64,000 nucleotides of DNA from Dermacentor variabilis. Lineage: Eukaryota; Arthropoda; Arachnida; Ixodida; Ixodidae. The translations under genes and the position numbers were made by a program. The notes under the pieces were generated by a model. The model made no database searches. It was not told where the DNA came from and worked only from the letters and a program-made list of their open reading frames with translations. The stretch covers positions 267,722,702 to 267,786,701 of the forward strand of contig NC_134568.1 of the NCBI RefSeq assembly GCF_050947875.1, given 5' to 3'. Below, piece by piece: positions 43,890-56,150 of the stretch (position 1 is its first letter; each line of letters starts with the position of its first letter).

Positions 43890-46200
43890 GTGAGCCGAAA
43901 CCAATGTAAATCTTTCATCATGCCGGAAATAAATCCAAGAACAATGATTGACTTTCGAAACCAACTTCGAAGTGTAAACTGGACACCCGTATTTGAGTGT
44001 AACGATGCTGATACAGCCTACGATATGCTCATGCATATAAGAAAAAATATGTACAATAGTTGTTTTAAATTAAAAAAGGTAAAGACATCTAGAAAGATAC
44101 GGAAACCTTGGTTAACAAATGAGTGTTTAAAGCTAATTTGTAAAAAAAAAAAACAATTATGCTCTCACTTTTGTGCAGTCTAGAAGCCCGGATGATCTTT
44201 TTGCATTAAGGAATTCAGAAACTTTGAAACTAAGTTTCTTCGAGATACAAGAAAAGAGTATCTGGAAAAGCTATTTAGTGATGCGGATACCAAAGGCGAC
44301 CTAGTTTGGCGTGCGCTTAATAAGCTCCTAAATCGCGACAGAAGCCGTTATGAAGAGCTCGAGATTACAGAAAATGGGAAGCAGCTAAGGGATATAGAAT
44401 TAGCAAATTGTCTCAATGAACACTTTATAAATTTAGTGATTAGCACTCACAATATAGATGCTCTCAATTTTTGGGCGCGCCCAGTGTAAATACAGCGTTT
44501 TTTGAGCCTACGACACCTGACGAGGTTTACTCTGCTTTTATATCCTTAAAGAACAAAAGGCATGTGACATCGATGGTCTCCAGATTAAACCAATTAAATT
44601 TACAATAGACTTGTTAGTGCCCGCTTTCACCCGCGTATTCAATGTTTGCTTGTCTACTGGTGTTTTCCCTACAAAAATGCAACAGGCAAAGGTTACTGCT
44701 CTGTTCATATCAGGGGACAGAAATGACATGTCAAATTATCGACCGGTGTCAGTGCTCCCGGTCATATCAAAAGGCTTGGAGAAGGTTATCTGTAAAAGGG
44801 TTGTGTCATTTTGTGAAAAATATCAATTATTATCTCCACATCAGTTTGGGTTTTGTAGGGGCCGATCGACTGAATTAGCTCTATTAACACAGAAGGATTT
44901 AATCTTGAACGGCTATGAAGAAAGAAAATTAACATTAGGCGTATTTATCGATTTTTCCAAAGCCTTTGACAGGATCAATCATATTACTCTACTAAAAAAG
45001 ACATGAACATTACGGATTCTGTGGATTACCCTGGACATTCTAAAGTCATACTTAGCCCATAGGAAACAATGCGTTTACATCTCAGGAGAATATTCAGCCC
45101 CCTGAATTTAGAAGCTGGTTTTCCCCAAGGGAGCATATTAGGACCTATCCTGTTCAACATCTACATAAATGGTTTAACAAACATCAGTAACTCACCACAC
45201 TATATAATATATGCAGATGACACCAGGCTTTTCTTCCAATCATGTAATGCTGATAACTTATCACAACTAGCAAACACTGTCCTTGACCAACTATATTGGT
45301 GGAGCAAAGCAAATTCTTTACAGATTAACTCTAAAAAAACAAAGCTGTTCTTTTTGCACCCGCCCAAAAACATGTAAATCGTAATGTAAACATATTCTAT
45401 CGATCAGAACGAATTGACGTCACCGCGGACGTGAAAACACTGGGAGTGATTTTTTATCAGCATTTAAGGTGGGACAAACACGTAGAAAGCGTGGCAACAA
45501 GTATGGAAAAAGCATGTGGTGCGCTCTGTAGACTTCGAGATGTTCTTCCATTAAAACTACGGCTATTGCTGTACAATACCATATTTATTTCTCATGCAAA
45601 TTATTGTAGTCTTCTATGGGGGACAACATCACAAAAAAATATTCAAACGTTATCTCTATTACAAAAAAAAGCATTGCGCCATGTTGCTTGTATTTCTTAC
45701 AGCAGTCATACAAGTACATCCTTTTCTGAGTTTCATGTTCTCCCATTTCATTACAATTATCAATTTAATCTTGCTGTGAAATATAAAGAAAGCATAAAAC
45801 GAGGCCACATGGGATTTACTGATCTTTGTCATCTAAGCAAACCTCATCACCTCAAATACGACATTCGGGAGCAAGAAACTTGGGCCGTGCCTTTTTCACG
45901 AACCAATCATGGAAAGGACAGACTACCTTGCCGAATATCGGTACTATTACGAAACAGACTCGAAAAAGAAAACATGGATCTTAAGACTGTGTCACGTCGA
46001 ATTCTGAAGGAATATTTCATTAGCCATGCGGCTGCATGTGATTAGTGTATGTTATATTTGCATTTCCTTTTCTTGCTTGTAACTTGAGTATGGAATTATT
46101 TTGTATTTGTCTTGTATGTGAAAGTGCTTTTATATATTGTTATGTGCCTGGAAGAATGTATTGTTTCACTACATTACATAAATCTGCAATTTTCTGTTAG
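43890..46200 (+). mobile_element. CR1/L2-like LINE, 5'-truncated, frames broken
   Basis: The linker after the endonuclease (INPRTMIDFRNQL, KIRKPWLTNECLK) is followed by RT: ATRVF-like VPAFTRVFNVCLSTGVFP, NYRPVSVLPVISKGLEKVIC, HQFGFCRGRSTELALL, VFIDFSKAFDRINH, GFPQGSILGPILFNIYINGL, intact YADD in IIYADDTRLFF (about 45215), SLQINSKKTK, TLGVIFYQHLRWDKHV, and a 204-residue C-terminal frame (45431-46045) ending HAAACD. The endonuclease is not visible. Stops near 44200, 45006, 45060 and 45377 inactivate it. The 3' untranslated region runs to about 46200. Despite the breaks, the RT catalytic residues are preserved. Confidence 0.85.
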
Positions 46201-47168
46201 GGAAGGCGTGTATTGCTGGTAAAAAAAAATGTTGGTTATAGTGTATGTTTTCAAAAACGCATGTTATCACGCCCTTAGAAATGTTTTTCAAAATTTATAT
46301 TATGTATCGGTGTATTGTTGCATGAAAAGAGTTCACAAACTGTCTGCTGCCAAATACTGTAGCTGTAGGGGCCTTTGTCAAGCCGCTTAAAATAGCGGCT
46401 TTTTGCTCCTGTCCTAGCATTTGTACATTTGAAAATGAATGCTGAAATAATGGAATGGAACTACTTTCTCTACTATACATTACTAACTGGCATCTAATGA
46501 AAAGGTTGATTTAATTGAATCGTTTTTTTAATTAATTTTTTTTATAAGCCAGCACAAAACTTAGCAGGCACGTAACCAGGATTTTTTTACAGGGGGGGGA
46601 GCCAACCCAAGGTGACTTTTCTATGCAAAAGAGAGGGGGGGGGGTACCTTTACTAGTACAAATGTGAATAATGCCCACCGTGCGGCCATAAAGATGCATA
46701 ATCCCGCAAAAGCGAAATGAAATAAGGTGTATCTCACAGGTATGCCTGTGAGATACACCTCTCTCCTTTACTTGGAAAAGAAGGAACCACATCAAATAGA
46801 CTCGCGCAGGAATTAGGAGCACAAGAACACTGCCAAGAACAAGTAAACAAGCAAAATTGTAAAATAAAGATTTCTAGTAGCGTTTTTTTAATTACCTCTG
46901 GAAGAATTATATAGAAATATGTATTTGTGGAACAATCACAGTTGTTTTGGATCCCTCGTTTACTGCTCTACAAAGTGCCAAAACCAACTCTTACTGTTAT
47001 TTGAGAAGTTGCATAACGATGCGTGGCCACCCGCTAGTGCCGTACAACCACGTAGGGTGCAGGACGCTGCCATTCTAGACTTACTGCGCCCACCGCGGAA
47101 GCTTAGAAAAACACCCACATAACCACAGCAGAGAAGTGGCTACGTCCGGCAGCTCGGCTGATAACTAT
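46201..47168. other. Intergenic sequence with a perfect-arm palindrome and G-rich runs
   Basis: 46560-46660 has GGCACGTAACCAGGATTTTT and poly-G runs that look like the edge of a MITE. A 16-bp-arm palindrome lies at 46725-46760. No gene. Confidence 0.5.
46725..46760. repeat. Palindrome with 16-bp perfect arms
   Basis: AGGTGTATCTCACAGG (46725-46740) pairs perfectly with CCTGTGAGATACACCT (46745-46760) around TATG. Confidence 0.95.
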
Positions 47169-47950
47169 CCAGATATACACCCCAAAGGGTGCAAACTTTT
47201 AGTGTACACTCTAAGAAAAAGTTTACACCCTTTGAAGTGTATGTTTGCCACGCAACGATATTCGTCATCTGTCTTGCCCACATTTCCTTCCTTGAAAACG
47301 CTGCGCTCGTTACTTTCCTGTCGGAAACGCTATATGTCATGCTGATAACACGCATGCCGTTCGTTACTGGAAAGTACCGGGCTCGCCGCGTTATATAGCT
47401 CGTAAAACAGTTGCACCCTTTGGGGTGTATATTTGTCCCACAACGATAATCGTCATCTGTCTTGCCCGCGTTTCCTTTCCTTAACGCTGCGAGCCCGGTA
47501 CTTCCCGGTCACGAACGGCATGCGCGTTATCAGTGACGCAGCGTCCTCGACAGGAAAGTAGCGAGCGCCGAGTTTTCAAGAAAGGAAACGCAATCAATTA
47601 AGGCAGATGACGATTATCGTTGTGGGACAAATATACACCCCAAGAGGTGTAATTTTTTTAGAGAGTGTAAGAGTGAAGAGTGCACATTCTAAAAAAAAGT
47701 TTACACCTTTTGGGGCTTATCTTGTCCCCAAACAATAATCGTCACTTGTCCTGCCCGCATTTCCTTTCTTCAACGCTGAGAGTCTGGTACTTAGTCACGA
47801 ACGGCTCGTGCGTTATCAGCTTGACACAGCATTCTCGACAGGAAAGTAGCGAGCGCCGAGTTTTCAAGAGAGGAAACGCAAGCAATTAAGGCAGATGACG
47901 ATTATTGTTTGGGGACAAGCCCCAAAAGGTGTAAACTTTTTTAAGAATGC
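47169..47950. mobile_element. Cluster of foldback elements sharing GTTTACACC(T)TTTGGGG ends
   Basis: At least three termini and two complete inverted repeats. Element 1 (about 47209-47668) has ACACTCTAAGAAAAAGTTTA on the left and the inverse ending TTTAGAGAGTGT on the right, with an extra half-element starting near 47402. Element 2 (47682-47950) is a compact foldback from GCACATTCTAAAAAAAAGTT to ACTTTTTTAAGAATGC. All share CACAACGATAATCGTCATCT-like and GGAAAGTAGCGAGCGCCGAG-like segments. No coding capacity. The family of DNA transposon is not certain. Confidence 0.75.
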
Positions 47951-48985
47951 AGAACAAAAATTAGACAAGCCGCTTGTGCCGGACACAGCACATCTCCGCT
48001 ATGGAGCCTCCGCTGGCCTCCGGAGCCAATTTTGCCTAACCGCGGCGCCGTGACCCACAGAATAAAGAACCAACCTGGGGCGCGAGCTCGGTGGCTGCGA
48101 GCGATGCCTTCTGTGTCTTCCGCTCGATTCTATATATGCTTCTCTCTTGTTTGGGTGCGTTTCGGCAGCTCTTCGATAGATGGTGCACGGGTCGCTGGCG
48201 ATATGTATAGCTTTAAAAAAGTTTTGAACTAAACCAACTAAAGCTGTGAGCGTCGCTTTGCATAATTTGCGTGATGGACTTGCTAAGGTAGTGTATAACA
48301 ACACGGCTTTATGATTCAGAGTTTAGTTTGTGACGATGGTGCTGGATAAGCCTAACAAATGCTCGCGGCACGAACGTATCAGCAACTTGTGTTCGTTCTC
48401 CGTGTCCGTTCGATCAGTAGTGTGGGGCGTTGACTATACATAATACAGTCGCATGGTATTTGATTTAGTTGCAAATTAAACGGCTGTTACGAAGAATTTT
48501 GCTTCTAGGGGCCATCCGTTATAGATCTGGTAAGGTTTCGAGCTTGCCGTAATTGTTGAAGCATATTGCATTCAGGGAAAAATATGTTTTGAAAGCATGG
48601 GCATGGCAGTGCTCGTTTGATACTTCGACATCACAGCGCGAAGTCGTACTGATTCGCGCAACGTTCTTTGTCTTGTGCATTGGCAATGTCTACTTCCTCT
48701 GACTGTTGTAGGCCGCTGTCATCGTGCTCGCGTTTATGGTCGTTGCTGAAAACCGCGTGGGTGTGTTTTGCTTGCAAATCGGCGTATTGGGATTGGTGTC
48801 GTATTGCTTGTTGTTTCCTGCATTCACTTCAGATGGCTGCAGCTGTTAGTGCAGCGTGTGTTGGGAGCTGCGGTTTATCGGTTTATCGTCGTTATCTTGT
48901 TTTCTATGCAGCCATGGAAACGATCGTCTCGAGAAGTCTGCTGAGTGATGTTTAGTGCTGCTGCAACGTTACCTCACTCGTACTA
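47951..48985 (+). promoter_or_regulatory. Presumed 5' region of host gene 2
   Basis: This stretch is relatively rich in CpG compared with the surroundings and precedes the only plausible host-type start downstream (48986). No TATA box or initiator could be fixed. Some short ORFs (48032, 48668) look accidental. Confidence 0.3.
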
Positions 48986-49171
48986 ATGGCAAACCTAAGA
49001 CGACACTTCAATTTCGGTTCTCACAAGAGTGGATCTGTCAACACGTTTGGGCTGTCACATGGCAATCAGTCAAACTCTGAAGGCATCGCATTTCCCGACC
49101 ATGCATTTAGCAGGTCGGCGTTTATGAATGAAGTCTGCAGTTTCCTCGACCACTGTTCGGCGTATATACAG
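48986..49171 (+). CDS. Host gene 2, first coding exon (unrecognised protein)
   Basis: ATG at 48986 opens 62 codons (MANLRRHFNFGSHKSGSVNT ... SAFMNEVCSFLDHCSAYIQ) ending exactly at CAG/GTAAGC, a consensus donor (49172). The basic N-terminus is followed by a Ser/Gly-rich linker and an amphipathic helix-like end. It is phase 0, compatible with the exon at 60333. I do not recognise the family. A helical curved-membrane (BAR-like) protein is only a guess from the helix-rich continuation. Confidence 0.55.
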
Positions 49172-50696
49172 GTAAGCTGAGCACAAAGCTATGCAGGTCA
49201 GACAGAATTATATAATGTAGAAGCACTGTCACTTTCACGCTAGCTACCGTACTTTCGTGATAGAACTGAACACATTGCAAACGCTGTAGTGATGCAGCGA
49301 AGCGTGCTTGTTTTAATCCGTTTTGAGTGACAAGTATCGCGCTGCACTGACCACTGCCGACTTCGACATTAATCTTGTGCCCTGTTCACTGTATCGAGCC
49401 GTCCGCACTGTCAAGCTCTTGTATACGTGAGCACGATCGATCGATAAGAGTGACCTACAGCTTGTTCTTGTTTCAGTCGGGACTAGACGGTTAAATAGAA
49501 GCATTTTGGAAAAAAAAAAAAAAAAAGTTCGCAGTGCACATGGGAATGCATAAGAAATTCCTTTTCCATAGTCATTGCTGTTGACTGAACAATGTTGCTT
49601 CAGCAGAAATAAATGCATTGTTTTCAGCTTGTCCCAGTGAATTTCTTTAAAGACGGACAAATCAGGGATAAGCTGAACACTTCTTTGGACTTTTGTAGTT
49701 ACATGTTCACTATGCTTAATTCTGTTAAAGTGAACTTATGGCTATAAGATTTCCAAAGACCATACATGTTCACATTCAAAAGATTTTCCAGAAAAAGGTT
49801 TCAAAGGTGTTGACGATTGGGAAAAAAGGATTGCATGAGATTTTCAGCTATGTGCATGCAGTAGTCATGTTCACCATTGAAATTTTTTTGTAAGAAAGTT
49901 TTATAGGCTTCAAATGGTGGGGTAGGATAAAACTTGCAGCTGGTGCTCATTTTTGTGTATAAAACTGTCATGAAAGTATGCATTAGTTATGTGCGCATAA
50001 AATTTTCAGTTCCATGAAACTTGTATAGTTAGCATGTTGCAGATGAAGTTAATTTGATTTGACCAAACCCTAACTAATTACTCTGCATACAAAATTCACT
50101 ATTGTTTTGGCCATTAGACATGTTGTACTTTACAGTAAATATTGACCCTTTACCTCCTGTAGACAAGCTCAGCATGTCCACACACCTTGTACACGCTCTA
50201 CCGTTGATGAGCTGGGCTTGTCAACAGCTAAAGGTCCCAATTTCTCATCCAAAGACGATCTGAGCAAGCCCATGCATCTAGTTCTCTTTTTCATGCACAA
50301 ATACTGAACATTGCTGACAAGGAAAATGGCAGTGACATTGTGTGTGTAGGCCAACTTACTTGTCTACTTAATTATTTGTGTGTGTGTTCTGCAGTAAAGA
50401 ATATTGTTTTGAATGCATTTCTTGTGCTTATTTATAGTGCCGATTGCATAGAGCATTAAAAGAAATAGGTAATTCGGAAGTGTCCTTTTAAAAAATAATT
50501 TGGGAAATAAATGGTTAACTGGTGCATAATTAGGGCTCGCGTTTATGAGGATTATGTTAATGGACTGTAATCAGGGAGGAATTGGGCTTTTTCTAACATA
50601 TGTTGGCTTTTTCCTTTTGCCTCTTGTTTTCTTTCAGATGCAACTTTCTTTTTCACCCTCCCTCTAAAAATAAAATACATCTTAATAAAAAAATTT

Positions 50697-50880
50697 ATTC
50701 TGCAGTTTTATGTGCCAAAACCACAATCTGATTATGAGGCATGCTGTAGGGGGAAGGACTCCAGATTACTTTTGACCACTTGGTTTTCTTCAATCTGCAT
50801 CAAATGCATGGTACGGTACAGAAGTGTTTTTGTATTCCGACCCCATCGGAATGTGGCTGTCACTGCCGGCATTGAAAACG
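50697..50880 (-). mobile_element. Ruka-like SINE fragment (minus)
   Basis: The start TTATGTGCCAAAACCACAAT then CTGATTATGAGGCATGC and CTCCAGATTA is the inverted 3' half of the SINE. The tRNA-like head is not clear, and the middle is replaced by diverged sequence. Confidence 0.7.
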
Positions 50881-52300
50881 CCTCATGCTCAGAAGCGCAG
50901 TACCATAGCGGGTTGTTCTTCCAAATATTTGTGAAGGGCTGCACTGAGAAACCATCTTCCAATTCATGTGTTGTTGTTTTTTTAATTATTTTTTATGTAT
51001 AACCATTTTTCACTGACATAAATAGGGAAAAGACTGATAATTAATTAATAGAATGATGGTTCCTTCTAAAATAACTTGGAATATAGAAGTTACTACTGCT
51101 GTGAAGCCAGTATACATCAGTGAATCTTATTTTCATTATGAGCCCTTTACTCTTCTTTTTCCAGTTTTTATTGTCTCTCCTCCCTCTCTGATAAGCTGGT
51201 CATTCAGTGGAAGCACTGAAAGTGGAATGAGAATGGAAGCACTGGAAGAGTGGTATGTTCATACATTCACTCCTATGCGCTGGTGTGAAGCTATTGCACA
51301 CAGCATGATGAGAGGTGCAAAACAATTCATGTGGGGTCTTCTTCCAGTGGCTTCTCTTTCAGTGCAAGGTGCATCGCAAATGCGGGGACAGAGTTGGCAT
51401 CGTTTTCAAAATACAGTGGGCCCTGGTGACAGCTTGGAAGACACTGGTATCTTCAATCTTCATTTGTACTTCCGAGACATGAAAGTCGCCTGTTGTGCAG
51501 AATTCCTTTGTGCACAGTGTTGTAGATGACCGTCGCACAGGGCAGAATGCTTTTTGGATATTGATCACATTGGACAGCTTGACTGGTTTCCATTCACGTG
51601 AAATGTTGTGCACATTTGATTACTACGAAAGAATTGAAGCACATCCTTGAGCTCTGTTAATTGATTTGATAATGCCTGGAAGCAGCTCATTCTTGACTGG
51701 TAGTCTGTGTTGGCTTCTCTGGCTTCATTTATTTTGTACTGCAAGTTTCGTCATCACTGACTGCTGCTGACACATCAGTGTCTTGGTCTCAGTAGCTGGA
51801 CGGTGTTTGCTGGACATTATAAAATCTTTCTTTATCATTGTTTGCTTAGATGCAAATTCTTTGTTATACTCTCAGCACCTGCATTCACCTCAACAAAGAG
51901 GCACATTCATCGATACTTTTATCCTCCCACACATTCAAATCCTTTCGTCATGCAGTGCCTGTGTGAAGTTCTCGACAATGTCTTGAAATGGTTACATCTT
52001 CATTGCCTGCGACATCTGCAGCTCTCACATCCACTCTTGCATCCAAAATTGCATTGGAGCCAAGTATCCATCAACAGTCCTTTATTTCCTTACCCCTTCA
52101 TCTTTTTCTGCTTTGATGTCGAATGGCATGCTTGTCTGTTGTCTTCTTTCTCATAGTATTCACTAGTACGCAGTATTTTGTGCTGTTGTATATGGAGAAT
52201 ACAATATTTGAGCAAAACAATTCAAAGTTACTATTGCTGCCATGTCATGGTTTTCTACCATATCACTTACTAAACCTTTATTTAGCTAACTTTGACCCGT

Positions 52301-52518
52301 TGTGGTGACTTAGTGGCCATAATGTTGCGCTGCTAAGCACAAGGTCCTGGCCGAGGGGTCCACATTTTGATAGAGGCGAAATGCAAAAACGCTCGTGTAC
52401 CATGCATTGGGTGCATGTTAAAGAACCTCAGGTGGTCAAAATTAACCCGGAGTTCCCCACTACGGTGTGCCTCGTAATCATATTGTGGTTTTGGTACCTA
52501 AAACCTTAGAATTAAATT
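52301..52518 (+). mobile_element. Ruka-like SINE (plus)
   Basis: The tRNA-like head (GTGGTGACTTAGTGGCCATA, with GCGCTGCTAAGCACAAGGTC) is followed by GAGGCGAAATGCAAAAACGC, GTGTACCATGCATTGGGTGC, ATGTTAAAGAACCTCAGGTG, CCCACTACGGTGTGCCTCGT and TGTGGTTTTGGTACCTAAAA. It is the most complete copy in the window. Confidence 0.9.
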
Positions 52519-52574
52519 TTTCTTAAGCTAACTTTAAGAGCTCATCAATAGTTTTCTGCAGCCTGTATGTAGCT

Positions 52575-52735
52575 CACTGGCTGTGCTGTTGTGCTGCTGA
52601 GCACAATGTTGAAGGTTTGATCCTGACCATGGCGGCCACTTTTCATTGAGGGCAGAATGCAAAAACGCTTGTGTGCGTCTTCTTTGGGTGCATGTTAAAG
52701 AACCCCCAGCAGTTCAAAACAATCGGAGCCTTCCA
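52575..52735 (+). mobile_element. Ruka-like SINE, 3'-shortened (plus)
   Basis: The tRNA-like head (GTGCTGCTGAGCACAATGTT) and the GCAGAATGCAAAAACGCTTG, GGGTGCATGTTAAAGAACCC blocks are present; the 3' third is missing. It lies 57 bp after the previous SINE in the same orientation. Confidence 0.8.
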
Positions 52736-52739
52736 CTAG

Positions 52740-52905
52740 AGCTCTGTACGGGCCGTTTTTTCAGGCCTGGGTCCGGCCCAAGCCCGAAAGTGTCATACAT
52801 TGACCTGCCTGAGCCCGGCCCAGTTATTTCAAACCTGGCCCATACCTGGTCTGGGCCTGAAAGATTCAGGCCGAGCCTGGTTCGGTTAGACTCATTAGCC
52901 ATTGA
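52740..52905. repeat. GGCC(T/C)GG-rich low-complexity patch
   Basis: Repeated variants of GGCCTGGGTCCGGCCCAAGCC and their complements lie in AT-rich surroundings. They generate overlapping Pro/Gly-rich frames on both strands that are not genes. Confidence 0.7.
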
Positions 52906-53652
52906 GCCTACAGAAAGCTAGGTTGAGTTCTCGCTTATTGTGAAAATACTGTCATGTGATCGAGGGGCACTGGGCGGTCTTTAAGCTGTATCAAAGTAGC
53001 TTTTTGCCCTGCGGGACTCTTCCTGGCTACTCTGAAACTTTTAAGAGGCATAAACATTTCATTACTAGCCAAACCTGCTCAAATTATTCTATATGCAAAC
53101 TCACATATACAATGGACAGTGAAGAAAATGGTGAGATCAGGACTAGAAACTGCCACCAAAAGTGGCACAACTCCTGCTTACACTTTAGGAAGGATGATGT
53201 ATTAAGTGAAGGTTATTTCCAAGAGGCAGATTTCAGTGCATCAAGTTTTCCGTTAAGGTTGTTGCTAATAATGAATAAAGTGAATCCTTTGATCACCATG
53301 CTTGTGCTTTAATATGTGATATGAACGACCTTACTAGACTTTCCGACTAGCTCCATGGCACTATATAGCAAAGGCCGAGTTAAACACTCCCGCACCTATC
53401 GCTAGCCATTTCATCTTACTTTAGAATCTCATTTAATCATTGTGATGTACAGTTATGGAACTCAAGCCAATAAATGTGGCTCAAATGTAAATTTAAATAT
53501 GTTGGTCTATTCGCATTCAGAAATACTATAATACATGGCCGCTAAAAGTTTTTTTCATTAAACATAAATTGGTGATCTGCATGAGTAACGCTTATGTGCA
53601 ATCATGTTGTGACATAAAACATGCGATTTTTATTGCATTATTTGGCTTCATT

Positions 53653-53664
53653 ATATTGGGGTCA
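53653..53664. repeat. Target-site duplication of the second RTE fragment, left copy
   Basis: ATATTGGGGTCA, repeated exactly at 54542-54553. Confidence 0.85.
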
Positions 53665-54541
53665 CTATTCACTATTCACTGCGTGCTTGGAAGAAGTATT
53701 CAAGCTATGAAACTGGGAAGGCTTAAAAGTAAAGTTCGACGGCAAATATCTCCGCAACCTTCGGTTTGCCAATGACATTACTCTATTGAGCAACAGTGCA
53801 GACGAGTTACAACAAATGATTGAGAACCTTAGCAGAGAGAGTGGAAGAGTGGGATTGAAGATTAATATGCAGAAGACAAAGATAAGGATAAATGGCCGGG
53901 CAAAGAAACAAGAGTTCAGGATCGCCAGTCGGCCTCTAGAGTCTGTGAAGGAGTATGTATACCTAGGTCAATTAATCACAGGGAACCCTGACCATGAGAA
54001 GGTAATTCACAGAAGAATAAGAATGGGTTGGATCGCATATGGTAGACATTGCCAGCTCCTGACTGGAAGCTTACCATTATCATTGAAAAGGAAGGTGTAC
54101 AATCAGTGCATTTTACCAGTGCCGACATATGGGGCAGAGACCTGGAGACTGACAAAGAAGCTTGAGAACAAGTTAAGGACCGCGCAAAGAGCAATGGAAT
54201 GAAGATTTCTAGGCATAACATTAAGAGACAGAAAGAGAGGGGTTTGGATCAGAGAGCAAATGGGTGTAGACAATATTCTAATTGACATCAAGAGAAAAAT
54301 ATGGAGCTGGGCAGGTCATATAATGCGCAGGTTAGATAACCGTTGGACCATTAGGGTTACAGAATGGGTACCAAGAGAAGGGAAACGCAATCGAGGACGA
54401 CAGAAGACTAGGTGGAGCGATGAAATTAGGGAATTCACGGGCGCTAGTTGGAATCAGTTGGTGCAGGACAGGGGTGGTTGGAGATGGCAGGGAGAGGCCT
54501 TTGTCCTGCAGTGGACATAAAACAGGCTGCTGCTGATGATG
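53665..54541 (+). mobile_element. 5'-truncated RTE-clade LINE with 12-bp target duplication
   Basis: RT from the catalytic region onward: LRFANDITLLSNSADEL (FAND in place of FADD), YVYLGQLITGNPDHEKV, IRRIRMGW-like RRIRMGWIAYGRH, YGAETWRLTKK, a stop at 54200, then VDNILIDIKRKIWSWAGHIM, RGRQKTRWSDEI and FVLQWT-stop with a GCTGCTGATGATGAT tail. It is the same clade as the copy at 16.8 kb but a different insertion. Confidence 0.9.
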
Positions 54542-54553
54542 ATATTGGGGTCA
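54542..54553. repeat. Target-site duplication of the second RTE fragment, right copy
   Basis: ATATTGGGGTCA directly after the GATGAT tail. Confidence 0.85.
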
Positions 54554-55691
54554 ATTTTTCATTTGACAATTTAGGCATCCTTATTTCGCAACATGACCTA
54601 AGTTGGACTCTGTCTACTGTTCTTATCGCTTAGGGTTTTAAGCACAGTGTATGTACAGCATAGGCAACTTTTTTTTTTCCGTCAGATCGGGATTTGATAT
54701 GATCTTTTTTACGTAATTTCATGCGAAACCCACCGAGTGCTAGAAAAACATATACAAGGCTGTGACCACATGGGTTTAGTCACCTAACATAACATTTAAA
54801 AATAAAGAAGTGTGAGAGTAAAATTTTCTTTGTTTTTTCTTTTTCACATCCCTCTCACCAGCATTGCCAAATTCTTTGGCATTCACGTAGGCTTAAAGTA
54901 TTTATCTAAGAACAATGGACACTTGAAAGTTTAAATTTAATTAGTTGGACTAATTGGGCAATAAACTACTGCCGAATATTCAACTCTCTTGAACAAATAG
55001 GGAAGAAAAGTAACGGAAACCAGTAGCAAAGTGATTTTCACTATCCCTTAACACACAAATTAATTTGTTGATGAATATTCCAGAATTTATTTGATACTAC
55101 TTTATTTCAATCCTCTAAGAAATAATTAAAAATTTATTTCATTTTTGTTTTATCGATTAAAATGATCACCCATAGGCCAGTACCAAGCGGCATATCAATG
55201 ACTCCTGCCAAAAATCAACATATTTTTGTGTGCCAACAAAATATTGTAAACAACTCTGCCTTTAGACAAGTCTTCTGTTCTTGAAAAATGAAACTAGCTG
55301 TACTGAAACTACTGTCAACAATTCCTCTTGTGGCTAAAATACAAATTAAGCTTTTTACAGCGGAAAACAGTCTAGTAAATTTTTTTTTTCCAGCGAGTCT
55401 CCCGTCATTAAAATAGCTTCCAATCTTCAACACCATTGCAATGCAAATATCTTTCTAACTCTTGGTCATTTTGATCCAACTCTTTGATATCTTGCCACTC
55501 TTGGAATTCAGCCTTTGCTGCCACTCCCAACCACCCTAATGCTCTTGAACATTTTACCGTCGGGGCGCTATCAAACTCGGCACTACCTCCATTCGAGCTG
55601 TGGGTCATCCATCTCTCGCCTGAGCACGTTCACCTCTAGGAATCCGAGGTCTTAATAACCTGGGCACAATGTTGACCAAAGTTTTTTTATT

Positions 55692-55925
55692 GGCAAATCA
55701 GCTCTAGGTGGAATCCTGCGAGGTGTAGGAAGGTTCTTGACAGGGATAATTGTCATCGACCCAAATATAGCACAAAGCTGCATGTGAAACCCTTACGGGT
55801 TTCTCTGAAAGCAAGCATTGCAGTTGAGGAAAGATTTGTCCTGCTTCGGAATTTGAACCCATTACCAACGCCTTTCTGAGCTGCCCACTCTCCCATCTGA
55901 ACTAACCAGGAGGCCAGCAGATCAC
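55692..55925 (-). mobile_element. Second tRNA-derived SINE family (minus)
   Basis: The minus strand gives a tRNA-like head: GGTTAGTTCAGATGGGAGAG (A-box-like) and GGGTTCAAATTCCGAAGC (B box). A body running through GTTTCACATGCAGCTTTGTG to CCTACACCTCGCAGGATTCC follows. It is distinct from the Ruka-like copies. Confidence 0.75.
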
Positions 55926-55976
55926 ATCGCAAGGGCAAATCATTCTACAACTCAAAGCAATGGGACACTGAACATG

Positions 55977-56150
55977 GCAAATCAGTTCTCCAGAATCCTG
56001 CAAGGTGGAGGAAGGTTCATGAATAGAAAAATTATCATCCACTTGAAAGTAGCATGAAGCTCGAAAGGGTTTGGGTTTCTCTTAAAGAAAGCTTCACAGT
56101 TGAGGAAAAATTCATCCTGGTCTGGAATTCATTGCTAATAGCATGCCCGG
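55977..56150 (-). repeat. Partial second copy of the same SINE, without the tRNA head
   Basis: It shares GGCAAATCAG, CCTGCAAGGTGGAGGAAGGT, TTATCATCCACTTGAAAGTA and GTTTGGGTTTCTCT with the element just upstream in the same order. The two copies are about 300 bp apart in tandem. Confidence 0.7.

Noticed and set aside
47136..47889. Short ORFs across the foldback cluster
   Set aside because: They are mirrored between arms of non-coding inverted repeats.
51053..51529. 158-codon ORF
   Set aside because: No recognisable domain, no splice context and no codon-level conservation signal; overlapping ORFs exist on the other strand.
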